From NCBI RefSeq assembly GCF_001698225.1, contig NZ_CP016594.1:4402001-4466000 (forward strand): a stretch of DNA of 64,000 bases, given 5' to 3'. Source of the stretch: Gordonia terrae (GTDB lineage Bacteria > Actinomycetota > Actinomycetes > Mycobacteriales > Mycobacteriaceae). The notes beneath the pieces are model-generated. The model saw nothing but the letters and a program-made list of their open reading frames with translations, did not search any database and was not told the origin of the DNA. The translations under genes and the position numbers were made by a program. Positions 25,807 to 35,412 of this stretch are shown here, in pieces; the stretch's first letter is position 1; the number at the start of each line of letters is the position of its first letter.

Positions 25807-26553
25807 TCAGTGCCCCAGAAAACCGTCGACCTGGCTGACGAACTCCGCCGCCCGGTCACGGTGGACGCTGTGGCCTGCGTCGATGGTGACGAACCGCGAG
25901 TCGGGCAGGGCGTCGCTCAGGGTCTGCAGGTGGCGTGGGGGAAGGAAACTCTTCTCGCCACCGGAGATGACCAGTGACGCGGCCTGCACGTCCGGCAGCT
26001 CCGACCACCAGCGCGGTGCACAGACGTCGAACTCGGCGACGATCTGGTCGCCCATCCGGCCGTCGAACCGGATGACCGGAAAGGGGTTGCGCGCCAGCGC
26101 GATCAACCCACGGATCTGTTCACCCAGGGTGGCGCGCATCGCGATGCCCTCGGAGAGGTCGGCCTCGTCGCGGGGCATCGGCGGGACCTCCTCGAGGACC
26201 AGACGCCGAATCCGGGACGGCTCGAGCATCGCGAACCGCAAGGCGGTGTGGGCGCCGAGCGAGTGGCCGACCACGTCGGCCACCGCGACGCCGAGGGTGT
26301 CGAGGACGTAGGCCAGATCGTCGCGGAAGTCGTCGAGCCGGTATACATCTCGAGCTCGGCCGCTGCGTCCGTGCCCACGGAGGTCCACACTGATCACCGC
26401 CCGCCCCCGGGCGCGGAGTGCGGCCGCGAGTGGACGCCAGGTCGAATGATCCGACGCCATGCCGTGCACGAGGACGACGGGCACCCCACGATCGGTCTCG
26501 CCCGCCACCCGGACCGCGAGATCGGGGTCGCCGGCTCGGCGCAGAACACGCAT
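25807..26553 (-). CDS. alpha/beta hydrolase
   Basis: A 248-residue alpha/beta hydrolase. VVLVHGMASDHSTWRPL gives the oxyanion region, GHSLGAHTAL near residue 96 carries the Ser nucleophile, and AGHSVH near residue 227 the His. A charged GGEKSFLP stretch precedes the His and would hold the acidic residue region. Cofactor-free esterase or C-C hydrolase activity is likely; substrate unknown. ATG 26553 is chosen since longer readings are Arg/Pro-rich antisense to the neighbouring esterase. Confidence 0.85.
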   Translation of the reverse strand: MRVLRRAGDPDLAVRVAGETDRGVPVVLVHGMASDHSTWRPLAAALRARGRAVISVDLRGHGRSGRARDVYRLDDFRDDLAYVLDTLGVAVADVVGHSLGAHTALRFAMLEPSRIRRLVLEEVPPMPRDEADLSEGIAMRATLGEQIRGLIALARNPFPVIRFDGRMGDQIVAEFDVCAPRWWSELPDVQAASLVISGGEKSFLPPRHLQTLSDALPDSRFVTIDAGHSVHRDRAAEFVSQVDGFLGH

Positions 26554-26632
26554 GACAGTCAGCTTACGAGCGCCGGGAATGCGGTGGCCGTCACAGTCCA
26601 CACGACGGTTCGCGCTCCTGTCCGTTCGCTTC

Positions 26633-27604
26633 TCACCGGTCGCGGAACCAGCCGCTCTTCTTGGCGCGCCACACCATGTCCTCCCAGTACCCCCAGGTGT
26701 GGGTGCCCACCGACGGGAAGTCCGTCGTGATCGGGATCCCCTGCAGCGCGGCCGCGACCTCGAACGACCGGGTCTGTGCCAGCGACACGACCTCCAGCGG
26801 CGTGCCCTTGACCGAGGCGACGGCGTCGGCATTGTGCGGACCCCACGTCGCCGATCCCGAACCGATGCGGATCTTCATCCCGCGCATGCGGGGCAGCTGG
26901 ACGAGTGCATCGTTACGCGTCCAGCGGTCGCTCCACGGCGGACCCCACATCGCGTCGGCGCTGAACGGGCCCACGCCCGCGCCGATGCCGGCGTCGATCA
27001 GTGCGAGCCGGACGGCCTCGCGCATGGTCGGTGCGGACAGGTTCAGGTAGCCGGACATCGAGAAGACATGCGAGACACGCTGACGGTGGTACGCCCCGTA
27101 GACCATCGCTGCGTTGCCGCCCATGGAGATACCCATGAGTGCGTACTTGCCCAGCGGGCCGACGGCGAGACCGCGAGCGTCGAGTTCGCGCACGATCGTG
27201 TCGAGCCGACACGTCCACCGGTAGCGATAGCCGATCTTGTTGGCCGGGCTCGCCGCTTCCCAATCGGTGTAGAAGCTCGCGAGACCCCCGACGGGCTGGA
27301 CCACGTTGACACCGGAGTCGGCGATGCGCTGGACACGCGTGTCCCGACGCCACCCGCTGATGTCACTCGTCGCGCGGAGGCCGTCGAGCGCGATGACGGT
27401 CTTGTAGTTGCCCCAGCGGGTCCACGTGTCCACCGGGGTGCTCGGCATACCGCAACCGGACACGGAGAACCTGCCGTATGTCGCAGCGGCGGACGCATTG
27501 CCCGAACCGATGGTGACGACGCCGACCACGGCGAGGAGCGTGAGAGCGAGAGCAAGCACTCGTCGTCTGCGCGCGAGACGACGAGGCCGGAGTGAGAACT
27601 GCAC
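26633..27604 (-). CDS. secreted antigen-85-like esterase/mycolyltransferase
   Basis: About 323 residues. An Arg-rich N-terminus and hydrophobic core (VLALALTLLAVVGVVTIGSG) with an ASA cleavage site make a signal peptide. The mature part has FYTDW, YALMGISMGGNAAMVYGA with the Ser nucleophile, and a terminal GTHTWGYWEDMVW with the His, as in antigen 85 proteins that move mycolic acids onto trehalose or arabinogalactan. This implies a mycolate envelope. The start is uncertain: GTG 27604 fits the signal peptide, with another GTG at 27643. Confidence 0.83.
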   Translation of the reverse strand: MQFSLRPRRLARRRRVLALALTLLAVVGVVTIGSGNASAAATYGRFSVSGCGMPSTPVDTWTRWGNYKTVIALDGLRATSDISGWRRDTRVQRIADSGVNVVQPVGGLASFYTDWEAASPANKIGYRYRWTCRLDTIVRELDARGLAVGPLGKYALMGISMGGNAAMVYGAYHRQRVSHVFSMSGYLNLSAPTMREAVRLALIDAGIGAGVGPFSADAMWGPPWSDRWTRNDALVQLPRMRGMKIRIGSGSATWGPHNADAVASVKGTPLEVVSLAQTRSFEVAAALQGIPITTDFPSVGTHTWGYWEDMVWRAKKSGWFRDR

Positions 27605-27753
27605 CGACGAACAGTAATTCGACGGCGGACAGCGATGCCACACCTGTGACCACAGGGCATCGACATCGATACCGACCGGTGACCACAGTGACTATAGTGA
27701 CCGAAGTTGCTGATGTGACAGCTGATGCATCATCACCACCTCGATTCGCGACT

Positions 27754-28647
27754 TCACAGATCGTCGACGATGCGCTGACGCGCCCGCGCGTATTCCTCCT
27801 CCGAGATCGTCCCGGTCCGACGCAGATCATCGAGGGCGGCGAGACGCTCGGCCGGCGATCGGCCGGTGTCCGCCGTCCGACCCGAGCCATCGCCGGACTT
27901 CTCGAACGACGGTGAGTCGCCCCGGGACGGCCCCGTCGCGTCGGCCCGGACGCCGGCCCAGCCGCGGACGACATCCATCACCTCCGCGCGCGCCTCGGGA
28001 TTCGAACGCAGATCGATCACTCCGCTGCCGGCCACCCCGTGCCGTCCTAGGATCTGCAGGATCTCCCCCAGCGGTTCCGCCTGGCCGGTGAGATCGTAAG
28101 TCCGCCCGTCTTCCTCGGAGGTGAACCGCGCGGGCACCGAACCGGCGAGCAATGCCGTTGCCTGCCAGTCGATCTCGAAGTCCTGGGTCTCGGGGTCGAC
28201 CATCACCGCCAGGCGTCGGGCCGAGAGCAGCGGTTGCTGGTAGTACGGCACGACCTTACGGGTCGAGACCTCGAAGGTCGCCAGCCCGGCGGCTCGTATC
28301 CGGAGACCCAGCTTCATCATCGGCTGGTCGTTGATCTCCACGCCCGTCTGACCGATCGAGGTGATCTCGGCGACGCCCATCACCCCGGCCGCGCGCAGGC
28401 GTTCCAGCTTGGCGCCGCCCCGGTAGTTGAACCACGCAATTCCCACGCCGAGAAGGACATCGAGAACCGTGACGCCGATCCCGGTCCACAGCATCCACTC
28501 GGTGTCGGGCGCGTCGATCACGAAGTAGGCGACGAGGAAGATCGGCCCGACGATCCCGCACAGCATCACGAACGCGAAAGTGCCCACCGCACTCCACACA
28601 TGGGCAGGAACACGAGGCCCGGTCCCCGACTCTCCGAACATGGTCAT
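27754..28647 (-). CDS. membrane protein with C-terminal SHOCT domain
   Basis: A 297-residue protein with two transmembrane helices (about residues 18-42 and 50-70), a soluble middle domain that starts with RLRAAGVMGVAEITSIGQTGVEIND, and a low-complexity linker. The C-terminal segment RLAALDDLRRTGTISEEEYARARQRIVDDL-like text is a SHOCT domain, a short oligomerisation or targeting module. ATG 28647 or 28641 may start translation. Function unknown. Confidence 0.75.
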   Translation of the reverse strand: MTMFGESGTGPRVPAHVWSAVGTFAFVMLCGIVGPIFLVAYFVIDAPDTEWMLWTGIGVTVLDVLLGVGIAWFNYRGGAKLERLRAAGVMGVAEITSIGQTGVEINDQPMMKLGLRIRAAGLATFEVSTRKVVPYYQQPLLSARRLAVMVDPETQDFEIDWQATALLAGSVPARFTSEEDGRTYDLTGQAEPLGEILQILGRHGVAGSGVIDLRSNPEARAEVMDVVRGWAGVRADATGPSRGDSPSFEKSGDGSGRTADTGRSPAERLAALDDLRRTGTISEEEYARARQRIVDDL

Positions 28648-28878
28648 GCGCGAACTGTATTCGCGGACCCCGCGCGGGGGAAGCCGGACGGTCGACGCGT
28701 CGCCCCCTGGAACGACGCTCTGGCGCCGATGAGAGGTCGCGCCGGAAACGCGTAGATCGCGGCCCCTTAGCCGAGCAAAACATGTCTGATCTGCGGGTTC
28801 TCGCCACATCCGGGTGGCTCGGTGGCACACTCGGCGCCTAGATGAGCACGCCGAGGGCTCACCACCGAGAGGTTCCCC

Positions 28879-29751
28879 ATGGACGACACCCGTTCGCATC
28901 GGTTCACCCGGCTCCTCGTGACGACGGCAGTCAGTGCTGCAGTCGTCGTGAGCACCGCCCTGACTGCAGGCGGGGTCGCCTCGGCCGCCCCGCCGACGCC
29001 CACCCAGAAACTCTGCGGCCAAGCCGGCGACAATCCGAAAACCGACAACCGACTCTGGCTGTGGGGGCAGGTGAAGAACACGACACCCAAGAAACGCGGC
29101 AGCAACCTCGAAGTCGTCCAACCCGCGGCACAGGTCCAACCGAATCCGAAGAAGCCGAAGTACTACGCGGTTCGCCACGGTGGCGACAGCAAGGGGGTCA
29201 ACGACGACTTCCTGATCGTGCCCACCAACCGCGTACGGGGCATCGAATGCCCCTATCTGTGGGACGGCTCGCAGTTGAATCTGTGGAGCGCCGCGTGGTG
29301 GCAGGGCGGCAAGCTCGTCGCCAAGGACCCGGCCAAACCCCTTGCCATCGGGGTGAACTCGGTCGAGAAGCGGGGCCAGGACCAACTCCATCTCCACATG
29401 GCCCAGGTGTACCCCGGCACACTGCGCGATCTCAGAGCCATCCAACAGCCCGAGACGAACCTGTACGCATGGACCAAGACCGACGTCATCCTGAACGTCG
29501 ATCCCGCGAAGACCCCCAATTCGAAGCGTCACTTCCATGTTGTGAAGTACACCGGTGGACTCCCCGACCTGTTCAAGGTCCTGCACGGTCAGCTGACGGC
29601 CTCGCAGGACATCGGAAAGTACTCGATCGCAGTCGTCGACGCCGGCCAGCCCAATACCTATTTCGTACTCGCCAGCACACCGACTCTCGGCGGAGGAACC
29701 GCCACGGGTACCGGGTCGATGGACGAGATCTACGCCTGGGTCCACAAGTAG
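28879..29751 (+). CDS. secreted Cdh-family (CDP-diacylglycerol pyrophosphatase-like) protein
   Basis: A 290-residue protein with a signal peptide (LLVTTAVSAAVVVSTALTAGG, cleavage near ASAA at residue 37). The body aligns with E. coli Cdh: FLIVPTNRVRGIECPYL, LWSAAWW, AIGVNSVEKRGQDQLHLH and a late YSIAVVD...TYFVLAS. Cdh is a HIT-like hydrolase that cleaves CDP-diacylglycerol to CMP and phosphatidate. The first His of the HxHxH core is Gln here (Q-L-H-L-H), leaving two. External location and this change make the substrate uncertain. GAGAGG precedes the ATG. Confidence 0.68.
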   Translation: MDDTRSHRFTRLLVTTAVSAAVVVSTALTAGGVASAAPPTPTQKLCGQAGDNPKTDNRLWLWGQVKNTTPKKRGSNLEVVQPAAQVQPNPKKPKYYAVRHGGDSKGVNDDFLIVPTNRVRGIECPYLWDGSQLNLWSAAWWQGGKLVAKDPAKPLAIGVNSVEKRGQDQLHLHMAQVYPGTLRDLRAIQQPETNLYAWTKTDVILNVDPAKTPNSKRHFHVVKYTGGLPDLFKVLHGQLTASQDIGKYSIAVVDAGQPNTYFVLASTPTLGGGTATGTGSMDEIYAWVHK

Positions 29752-29783
29752 GAACCGACCCCCCTCGGACTGGACCGACGACA

Positions 29784-29817
29784 AAGGCGCCCGGTCACTT
29801 TCGTGACCGGGCGCCTT
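29784..29817. terminator. bidirectional hairpin terminator
   Basis: AAGGCGCCCGGTCAC and GTGACCGGGCGCCTT form a perfect 15-bp stem with a TTTC loop, between the convergent Cdh-like gene and tuf. Symmetry suits termination in both directions. Confidence 0.85.
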
Positions 29818-29848
29818 CGACTCAGAGAGTCAGTGAGTCAGAACGAGA

Positions 29849-31039
29849 TCACTTGGTGATCTTGGTGACTCGACCCGCACCGACGGTGCGGCCACCCTCG
29901 CGGATGGCGAAACGCAGGCCCTCGTCCATGGCGACCGGCTGGATGAGCTTGACGCTCATCTCGGTGTTGTCGCCCGGCATGACCATCTCGGTGCCCTCGG
30001 GGAGGGTCACGACGCCGGTCACGTCCGTGGTACGGAAGTAGAACTGCGGACGGTAGTTGTTGAAGAACGGGGTGTGACGGCCGCCCTCGTCCTTGGACAG
30101 GATGTATGCCTGGCCCTCGAACTCGGTGTGCGGGGTCGTGGTGCCCGGCTTCACGATGACCTGACCGCGCTCGACGTCCTCACGCTTGAGGCCGCGGAGC
30201 AGCAGACCGGCGTTGTCGCCTGCCTGTGCGGAATCGAGGAGCTTGTGGAACATCTCGATACCGGTGACGGTGGTCTTGGTGCTCTTCTCGCGGATGCCGA
30301 CGATCTCGACTTCCTCGTTCACGTTGACCTCGCCGCGCTCCACACGACCGGTGACCACGGTGCCGCGGCCGGTGATCGTGAAGACGTCCTCGACGGGCAT
30401 GAGGAACGGCTTCTCGGTCTCACGGACCGGGTCCGGGATCGACTCGTCGACGGCAGCCATGAGCTCTTCGACCGACTTGGTCCACTCGGGGTCACCCTCG
30501 AGGGCCTTGAGAGCCGAGACCTTGACGACGGGAGCTTCCTCGTCGAACTCCTGGGCGGCCAGCAGTTCGCGGACCTCCATCTCGACGAGCTCGATGATCT
30601 CGTCGTCGTCGACCATGTCGGCCTTGTTCAGGGCGACCAGGATGTAGGGCACACCGACCTGGCGGGCCAGCAGCACGTGCTCGCGGGTCTGCGGCATCGG
30701 GCCGTCGGTGGCGGCGACCACGAGGATCGCGCCGTCCATCTGAGCCGCACCGGTGATCATGTTCTTGATGTAGTCGGCGTGACCGGGGGCGTCCACGTGG
30801 GCGTAGTGACGCTTCTCGGTCTCGTACTCGACGTGCGAGATGTTGATCGTGATACCACGGGCTTTTTCTTCAGGAGCCTTGTCGATCTGATCGAACGCGA
30901 AGCTCTTGTTGAGGTCCGGGTACTTGTCGTGCAGCACCTTGGTGATGGCAGCCGTCAGGGTGGTCTTGCCGTGGTCGACGTGACCGATGGTGCCGATGTT
31001 CACGTGCGGCTTGGTCCGCTCGAACTTCGCCTTCGCCAC
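29849..31039 (-). CDS. tuf: translation elongation factor Tu
   Basis: A 396-residue EF-Tu that brings aminoacyl-tRNA to the ribosome. G1 [10 protein letters not shown]2/switch I with [15 protein letters not shown]3 [13 protein letters not shown]4 NKADM and the domain 2/3 motifs [22 protein letters not shown] and [10 protein letters not shown] are present. The start is a GTG, as in M. tuberculosis, with AGGAGGACAATCAA upstream. A 107-base gap after fusA allows a separate promoter. Confidence 0.98.
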   Translation of the reverse strand: MAKAKFERTKPHVNIGTIGHVDHGKTTLTAAITKVLHDKYPDLNKSFAFDQIDKAPEEKARGITINISHVEYETEKRHYAHVDAPGHADYIKNMITGAAQMDGAILVVAATDGPMPQTREHVLLARQVGVPYILVALNKADMVDDDEIIELVEMEVRELLAAQEFDEEAPVVKVSALKALEGDPEWTKSVEELMAAVDESIPDPVRETEKPFLMPVEDVFTITGRGTVVTGRVERGEVNVNEEVEIVGIREKSTKTTVTGIEMFHKLLDSAQAGDNAGLLLRGLKREDVERGQVIVKPGTTTPHTEFEGQAYILSKDEGGRHTPFFNNYRPQFYFRTTDVTGVVTLPEGTEMVMPGDNTEMSVKLIQPVAMDEGLRFAIREGGRTVGAGRVTKITK

Positions 31040-31146
31040 TTGATTGTCCTCCTGGACTGTTGTTGCTCTACTGGGCGGATCCCAGCAGGGGTTTTCTTCT
31101 TACGTTGGTGCGCAGAACGGGTCGGCGCATGTCGCTAGGACCGGAT

Positions 31147-33252
31147 TTACTCGCCGGTGGCCTTCGCGATGATTTCCTTCGACACGTTCGCGGGAACCTC
31201 CGCGTACGAGTCGAACACCATGGAGTAGTTTGCCCGGCCCTGGGTCTTCGACCGGAGGTCTCCGATGTAGCCGAACATCTCCGACAGCGGCACCTGTGCC
31301 TTGACGACACGTGCACCACTGCGCTCCTCCATGGCCTGGATCTGGCCACGGCGGGAGTTCAGGTCGCCGATCACGTCACCCATGTAGTCCTCGGGAGTCG
31401 TGACCTCGACGGCCATGATGGGCTCGAGGATGACCGGACTGGCCATCCGCGCAGCTTCCTTCAGGGCCTGCGAGCCGGCGATCTTGAACGCCATCTCCGA
31501 GGAGTCGACGTCGTGGTACTGACCGTCGAGCAGGGTGACCTTCAGGTTCACCAGCGGGTATCCGGCGAGGACACCGTACTGCATGGCGTCCTGGGCACCG
31601 GCGTCCACCGACGGGATGTACTCACGCGGGACGCGACCACCGGTGACGGCGTTGGCGAACTCGTAGGTCGCACCGTCCTCGGCGTCCACCAGGGGCTCGA
31701 GCTTGATGATGACCTTCGCGAACTGGCCCGATCCACCGGTCTGCTTCTTGTGGGTGAACTCGTGCTTCTCGACCGTCTTGCGGATGGTCTCGCGGTAGGC
31801 GACCTGCGGCTTGCCGACGTTGGCCTCGACCTTGAACTCGCGCTTCATGCGGTCGACCAGGATGTCGAGGTGGAGCTCGCCCATGCCGCCGATGACGGTC
31901 TGGCCGGTCTCCTCGTCGAGCTTCACCGAGAAGGTCGGGTCCTCTTCGGCGAGCTTCTGGATCGCGGTGCCCAGCTTCTCCTGGTCGGACTTGGTCTTCG
32001 GCTCGATCGAGACGTTGATGACCGGGTCCGGGAAGCTCATGGACTCGAGCACGATCGGCGCGGCCGAATCGCACAGGGTGTCACCGGTGGTGGTGTCCTT
32101 GAGACCGATCATCGCGTAGATATGACCCGCGGTGGCGTCCTCGACCGGCATTTCCTTGTTGGCGTGCATCTGGAAGAGCTTGCCGATGCGTTCTTTCTTG
32201 CCCTTGGTCGCGTTGAGCACCTGGGTGCCCGCCGTGATGTGGCCCGAGTAGACACGCACGAAGGTCAGCTTGCCGAAGAACGGGTGAGCCGCGATCTTGA
32301 ACGCCAGAGCCGAGAACGGCTCGTCGGCGGACGGCTTGCGCGAGAGGATCTCCTCCTCGTCGCCCACGGCGTGACCCTCGACCGAGGGGACGTCCAGCGG
32401 GGACGGCAGGTAGGCGATGATGGCGTCGAGCATGGGCTGGACGCCCTTGTTCTTGAACGCCGAGCCACAGATCACCGGGTAGAACTCGCGCGCGATCGTG
32501 AGCTTGCGGATCGCGCCCTTGATCTCCTCGATGGTCAGCTCTTCGCCGCCGAAGTACTTCTCGAGCAGCGCCTCGTCGGTCTCGGCGACCGTCTCGAGCA
32601 GCTTCTCGCGGTACTCCGCTGCCTGGTCGGCCAGGTCGGCGGGGATCTCCTCGATGGTCGGCTCGGCACCGATCTCGACGGTTCCGCGCCAGGTGATGGC
32701 CTTCTGCTCGATGAGGTCGACGACGCCGTCGAAGTTGTCCTCGGCACCGATCGGCAGCTGCAGGACCAGCGGCTTGGCGCCGAGGCGCTCCTCGATGGTG
32801 CGCACGGTGAAGAAGAAGTCCGCACCGAGCTTGTCCATCTTGTTGACGAAGCAGATACGCGGGACGTCGTACTTCTCCGCCTGACGCCAGACCTGCTCGG
32901 ACTGCGGCTCGACGCCTTCCTTGCCGTCGAACACGGCGACCGCGCCGTCGAGGACGCGGAGGCTACGCTCCACCTCGACGGTGAAGTCCACGTGACCGGG
33001 GGTGTCGATGATGTTGATCTGGTTCTTGTTCCAGAAGCACGTCACCGCCGCGGAGGTGATGGTGATCCCCCGCTCCTTCTCCTGCTCCATCCAGTCGGTG
33101 GTCGAGGCACCGTCGTGGGTTTCACCGATCTTGTAGTTCACACCGGTGTAGAAGAGGATTCGCTCGGTGGCGGTGGTCTTGCCGGCATCGATGTGGGCCA
33201 TGATGCCGATGTTGCGCACCTTGTTCAGGTCGCTGAGCACTTCCTGTGCCAC
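31147..33252 (-). CDS. fusA: translation elongation factor G
   Basis: A 701-residue EF-G that catalyses ribosomal translocation. The GTPase domain has AHIDAGKTT near residue 19, [22 protein letters not shown] and NKMDK; later domains include the family text [18 protein letters not shown] and a C-terminal [29 protein letters not shown]. The start is a GTG. It lies 88 bases after rpsG, and that gap holds a strong hairpin. Part of the str operon rpsL-rpsG-fusA-tuf. Confidence 0.98.
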   Translation of the reverse strand: MAQEVLSDLNKVRNIGIMAHIDAGKTTATERILFYTGVNYKIGETHDGASTTDWMEQEKERGITITSAAVTCFWNKNQINIIDTPGHVDFTVEVERSLRVLDGAVAVFDGKEGVEPQSEQVWRQAEKYDVPRICFVNKMDKLGADFFFTVRTIEERLGAKPLVLQLPIGAEDNFDGVVDLIEQKAITWRGTVEIGAEPTIEEIPADLADQAAEYREKLLETVAETDEALLEKYFGGEELTIEEIKGAIRKLTIAREFYPVICGSAFKNKGVQPMLDAIIAYLPSPLDVPSVEGHAVGDEEEILSRKPSADEPFSALAFKIAAHPFFGKLTFVRVYSGHITAGTQVLNATKGKKERIGKLFQMHANKEMPVEDATAGHIYAMIGLKDTTTGDTLCDSAAPIVLESMSFPDPVINVSIEPKTKSDQEKLGTAIQKLAEEDPTFSVKLDEETGQTVIGGMGELHLDILVDRMKREFKVEANVGKPQVAYRETIRKTVEKHEFTHKKQTGGSGQFAKVIIKLEPLVDAEDGATYEFANAVTGGRVPREYIPSVDAGAQDAMQYGVLAGYPLVNLKVTLLDGQYHDVDSSEMAFKIAGSQALKEAARMASPVILEPIMAVEVTTPEDYMGDVIGDLNSRRGQIQAMEERSGARVVKAQVPLSEMFGYIGDLRSKTQGRANYSMVFDSYAEVPANVSKEIIAKATGE

Positions 33253-33297
33253 TTAATCGCCTCGCATTTTCGCTAGAGCTGTTGGGTCTGGGGTGGG

Positions 33298-33335
33298 ACC
33301 GTCCGCGGCGTCGTGGTCTCGACGCCGCGGACGGT
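33298..33335 (-). terminator. 16-bp hairpin between rpsG and fusA
   Basis: ACCGTCCGCGGCGTCG (33298-33313) pairs perfectly with CGACGCCGCGGACGGT (33320-33335) round a six-base loop. No T-run follows. Its position inside the str operon suggests attenuation, an RNase processing site, or a translational operator rather than a full stop. Confidence 0.55.
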
Positions 33336-33340
33336 TGGTA

Positions 33341-33811
33341 TCACCAGCGGTAGTGCGCGAACGCCCGGTTGGCCTCGGCCATCTTGTGGGTGTCCTCGCG
33401 GCGCTTCACCGAAGCACCGAGACCGTTGGACGCGTCCAGCAGCTCGTTGGCGAGACGCTCGACCATGGTCTTCTCGCGACGCTGCCGGCTGAAGCTGACG
33501 AGCCAGCGGAGTGCGAGGGTGTTGGCGCGGTTCGGCTTGACCTCGATCGGCACCTGGTAGGTGGCACCACCGACGCGGCGGCTCTTCACCTCGAGGGTGG
33601 GCTTGACGTTGTCGAGGGCGCGCTTGAGGGTGACGACCGGATCGGTGCCGGTCTTGTCGCGAGCCTGCTCGAGGGCGCCGTAGACGATGCGCTCGGCAGT
33701 CGACTTCTTGCCGTCCAGCAGGATCTTGTTGACCAGCTGGGTCACCAGGGGCGAACCGTAGACCGGGTCGTTGATGAGGGGGCGCTTGGGCGCGGGTCCT
33801 TTACGTGGCAT
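33341..33811 (-). CDS. rpsG: 30S ribosomal protein S7
   Basis: A 156-residue S7, which nucleates assembly of the 30S head. [18 protein letters not shown] at the N-terminus, [23 protein letters not shown] in the middle and the terminal [11 protein letters not shown] are diagnostic. It starts six bases after rpsL ends. S7 is the translational repressor of the str operon in E. coli; the hairpin after this gene could be involved here (inference). Confidence 0.98.
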   Translation of the reverse strand: MPRKGPAPKRPLINDPVYGSPLVTQLVNKILLDGKKSTAERIVYGALEQARDKTGTDPVVTLKRALDNVKPTLEVKSRRVGGATYQVPIEVKPNRANTLALRWLVSFSRQRREKTMVERLANELLDASNGLGASVKRREDTHKMAEANRAFAHYRW

Positions 33812-33817
33812 GACTTA

Positions 33818-34189
33818 TCAGTTCCCCTTCTTGGCGCCGTAGCGGCTGCGAGCCTGCTTGCGGTCCTTGACACCCTGGGTGTCGAGCGAGCCGCGGATGA
33901 TCTTGTAGCGCACACCCGGGAGGTCCTTCACACGACCGCCGCGGACGAGCACCATCGAGTGCTCCTGCAGGTTGTGGCCTTCGCCGGGGATATAGGCGGT
34001 GACCTCGACCGAGCTGGTCAGACGCACACGAGCGACCTTGCGCAGCGCCGAGTTCGGCTTCTTAGGGGTGGTGGTGTAGACGCGGGTGCACACGCCACGA
34101 CGCTGCGGGCTTCCCTTGAGGGCCGCGGTCTTGGTCTTGGCAGCCTTGTCGTGACGGCCCTTGCGGACCAGCTGATTGATGGTTGGCAC
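33818..34189 (-). CDS. rpsL: 30S ribosomal protein S12
   Basis: A 123-residue S12 with [30 protein letters not shown] and the [11 protein letters not shown] loop. Lys in TPKKPNS (the streptomycin-resistance site, Lys43 of M. tuberculosis) is the wild-type form, as is the Lys of [11 protein letters not shown] (Lys88). The start is the GTG at 34189; a longer reading would place promoter DNA in the protein. First gene of the str operon. Confidence 0.98.
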   Translation of the reverse strand: MPTINQLVRKGRHDKAAKTKTAALKGSPQRRGVCTRVYTTTPKKPNSALRKVARVRLTSSVEVTAYIPGEGHNLQEHSMVLVRGGRVKDLPGVRYKIIRGSLDTQGVKDRKQARSRYGAKKGN

Positions 34190-34491
34190 TAGGTGTTCGT
34201 TCCTCTTTGTCATCGGTTGTGGTTGGTGCTCCGGGCAAGCTCGAAAACTGGCTCGCAGACCTGTTTTCGCGGCTTCCACAACTCGCCCCACCAGCACGTG
34301 TGCGCTGGTCAGTACATTTTCGCTACCCCGAGGTCGGGCGTGTCATACACTCGACAGCGGATTCGCCTGTCAGTCCCTCTGCCGGCCTACCCGGATCACC
34401 GGGCGACTCGAGAGCCGTTGGGCAGGCATGCGGACTGGCCCAGCATGGGCCGGGCACCGACGATCCACTCTACCGATCGGGTTTACACAGG
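34190..34491. other. rpsL upstream region
   Basis: About 300 bases ahead of rpsL with no convincing gene. The composition is less GC-rich than nearby coding DNA and includes short A/T runs. It must hold the str operon promoter and leader, but no clear -35/-10 pair could be fixed by eye. The inverted CACCAGCAC/GTGTGCGCTGG segment near 34291-34310 is a weak hairpin. Confidence 0.5.
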
Positions 34492-34629
34492 TCAAAAAAC
34501 GGATCCTCCGCGCAACCAGCAGGTGAACGGGTCGTGCGCGATCGGCTCCGGCTGACGCTCGTACTCGGCGTACCTCTCCCACTTGTACACCGCGAAACCG
34601 CGGGCGTCGAGGGCTCCGGGGGCCGGCAC
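34492..34629 (-). CDS. possible 45-residue protein
   Basis: A GTG-initiated frame of 45 codons in the space between the zinc-peptidase-like gene and rpsL. The peptide is unusually protein-like for its size: LDARGFAVYKWERYAEYERQ followed by PEPIAHDPFTCWLRGGSVF. It is rich in aromatic residues, and G or C fills most third positions. There is no strong ribosome-binding site, and the GTG at 34590 is another possible start. It follows the gene order rpsL-promoter side, on the same strand. Not recognised. Confidence 0.38.
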   Translation of the reverse strand: MPAPGALDARGFAVYKWERYAEYERQPEPIAHDPFTCWLRGGSVF

Positions 34630-34638
34630 TCGGCCGGG

Positions 34639-35412
34639 TCATGCAGGTCGCCCGGAACTCCTGAGCTGCTCGATCACCGCCACGGACCGGCTGTCGGGAT
34701 CGCGCGGTCGGTGCGTCGGCGAGGACTGGCCACCGAACCACCGGTCGACGATCGTGGCCTGGCGTTCCACGTCACCCCGACGCAACGTCCGGTGAGTGTC
34801 ACCGGCGTCGCGCAGGCCGTAGACGTCCTCACCGAGTTCGTACCGGGCCTGGTCGGCGAGCGCATCGGCGAGGAACTCCGCGGCCGACCGGGCGGTCGTG
34901 ATCTGCCAGGCGTGCACCAGTTCGTGGATCAGCAGTTGCCCCGGCGCCCGATATGCCCCGGCCCCCTCACCGAGGACGGCGTCGAAGGCCGACCCGAGAT
35001 TGCAGAGGATGCGTCCGTCGACCGCGGGCAGCGTGAACGCACGCCCACCGCGCCCGGCCAGGTCGGTGAGGACCACGGCGTGGAGCCAGGGCGCCGATCC
35101 GAACACCTCCTCGGCAATGCGGCGTTCGGCCTCGGTCAGGCCTCGGTACCGGACGCGACGTCGCACGATGCGCGACGCCACCACGCCCGCACCCAGCGCG
35201 GCACCGATCCCCAGCGGACCGAACCACATCGTCACCGCCGACAGATGCACCGCGACGAGCACACCGGCGGTGGCCGCGGGAGTGTCGCCCAGCCGCCCGG
35301 CACCGCACCGTCGCGCGACGGACAACATCGTGCCGAGCAGACGTCCGTGCGCCCGGGCGGCCGCGATGACCGGCCCCCGCAGGAGCGGAGCAGTCGCCGA
35401 TCGGGTGCTCAC
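34639..35412 (-). CDS. putative membrane-anchored zinc metallopeptidase-like protein
   Basis: A 257-residue protein with hydrophobic segments around residues 45-85 and a soluble part containing LLIHELVHAWQ near residue 175, a HExxH-type motif (HELVH) preceded by a hydrophobic strand. A nearby Glu (EFLADALADQARYELGED) could be the third ligand. The GTG at 35412 overlaps the exonuclease stop by four bases. It resembles DUF4157-type zinc-motif proteins; activity and substrate are unknown. Confidence 0.6.
   Translation of the reverse strand: MSTRSATAPLLRGPVIAAARAHGRLLGTMLSVARRCGAGRLGDTPAATAGVLVAVHLSAVTMWFGPLGIGAALGAGVVASRIVRRRVRYRGLTEAERRIAEEVFGSAPWLHAVVLTDLAGRGGRAFTLPAVDGRILCNLGSAFDAVLGEGAGAYRAPGQLLIHELVHAWQITTARSAAEFLADALADQARYELGEDVYGLRDAGDTHRTLRRGDVERQATIVDRWFGGQSSPTHRPRDPDSRSVAVIEQLRSSGRPA

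Noticed and set aside
31060..33276. 738-codon plus-strand frame opposite fusA
   Set aside because: Mirror of fusA codon use, rich in Leu/Val/Asp/Arg; not a gene.
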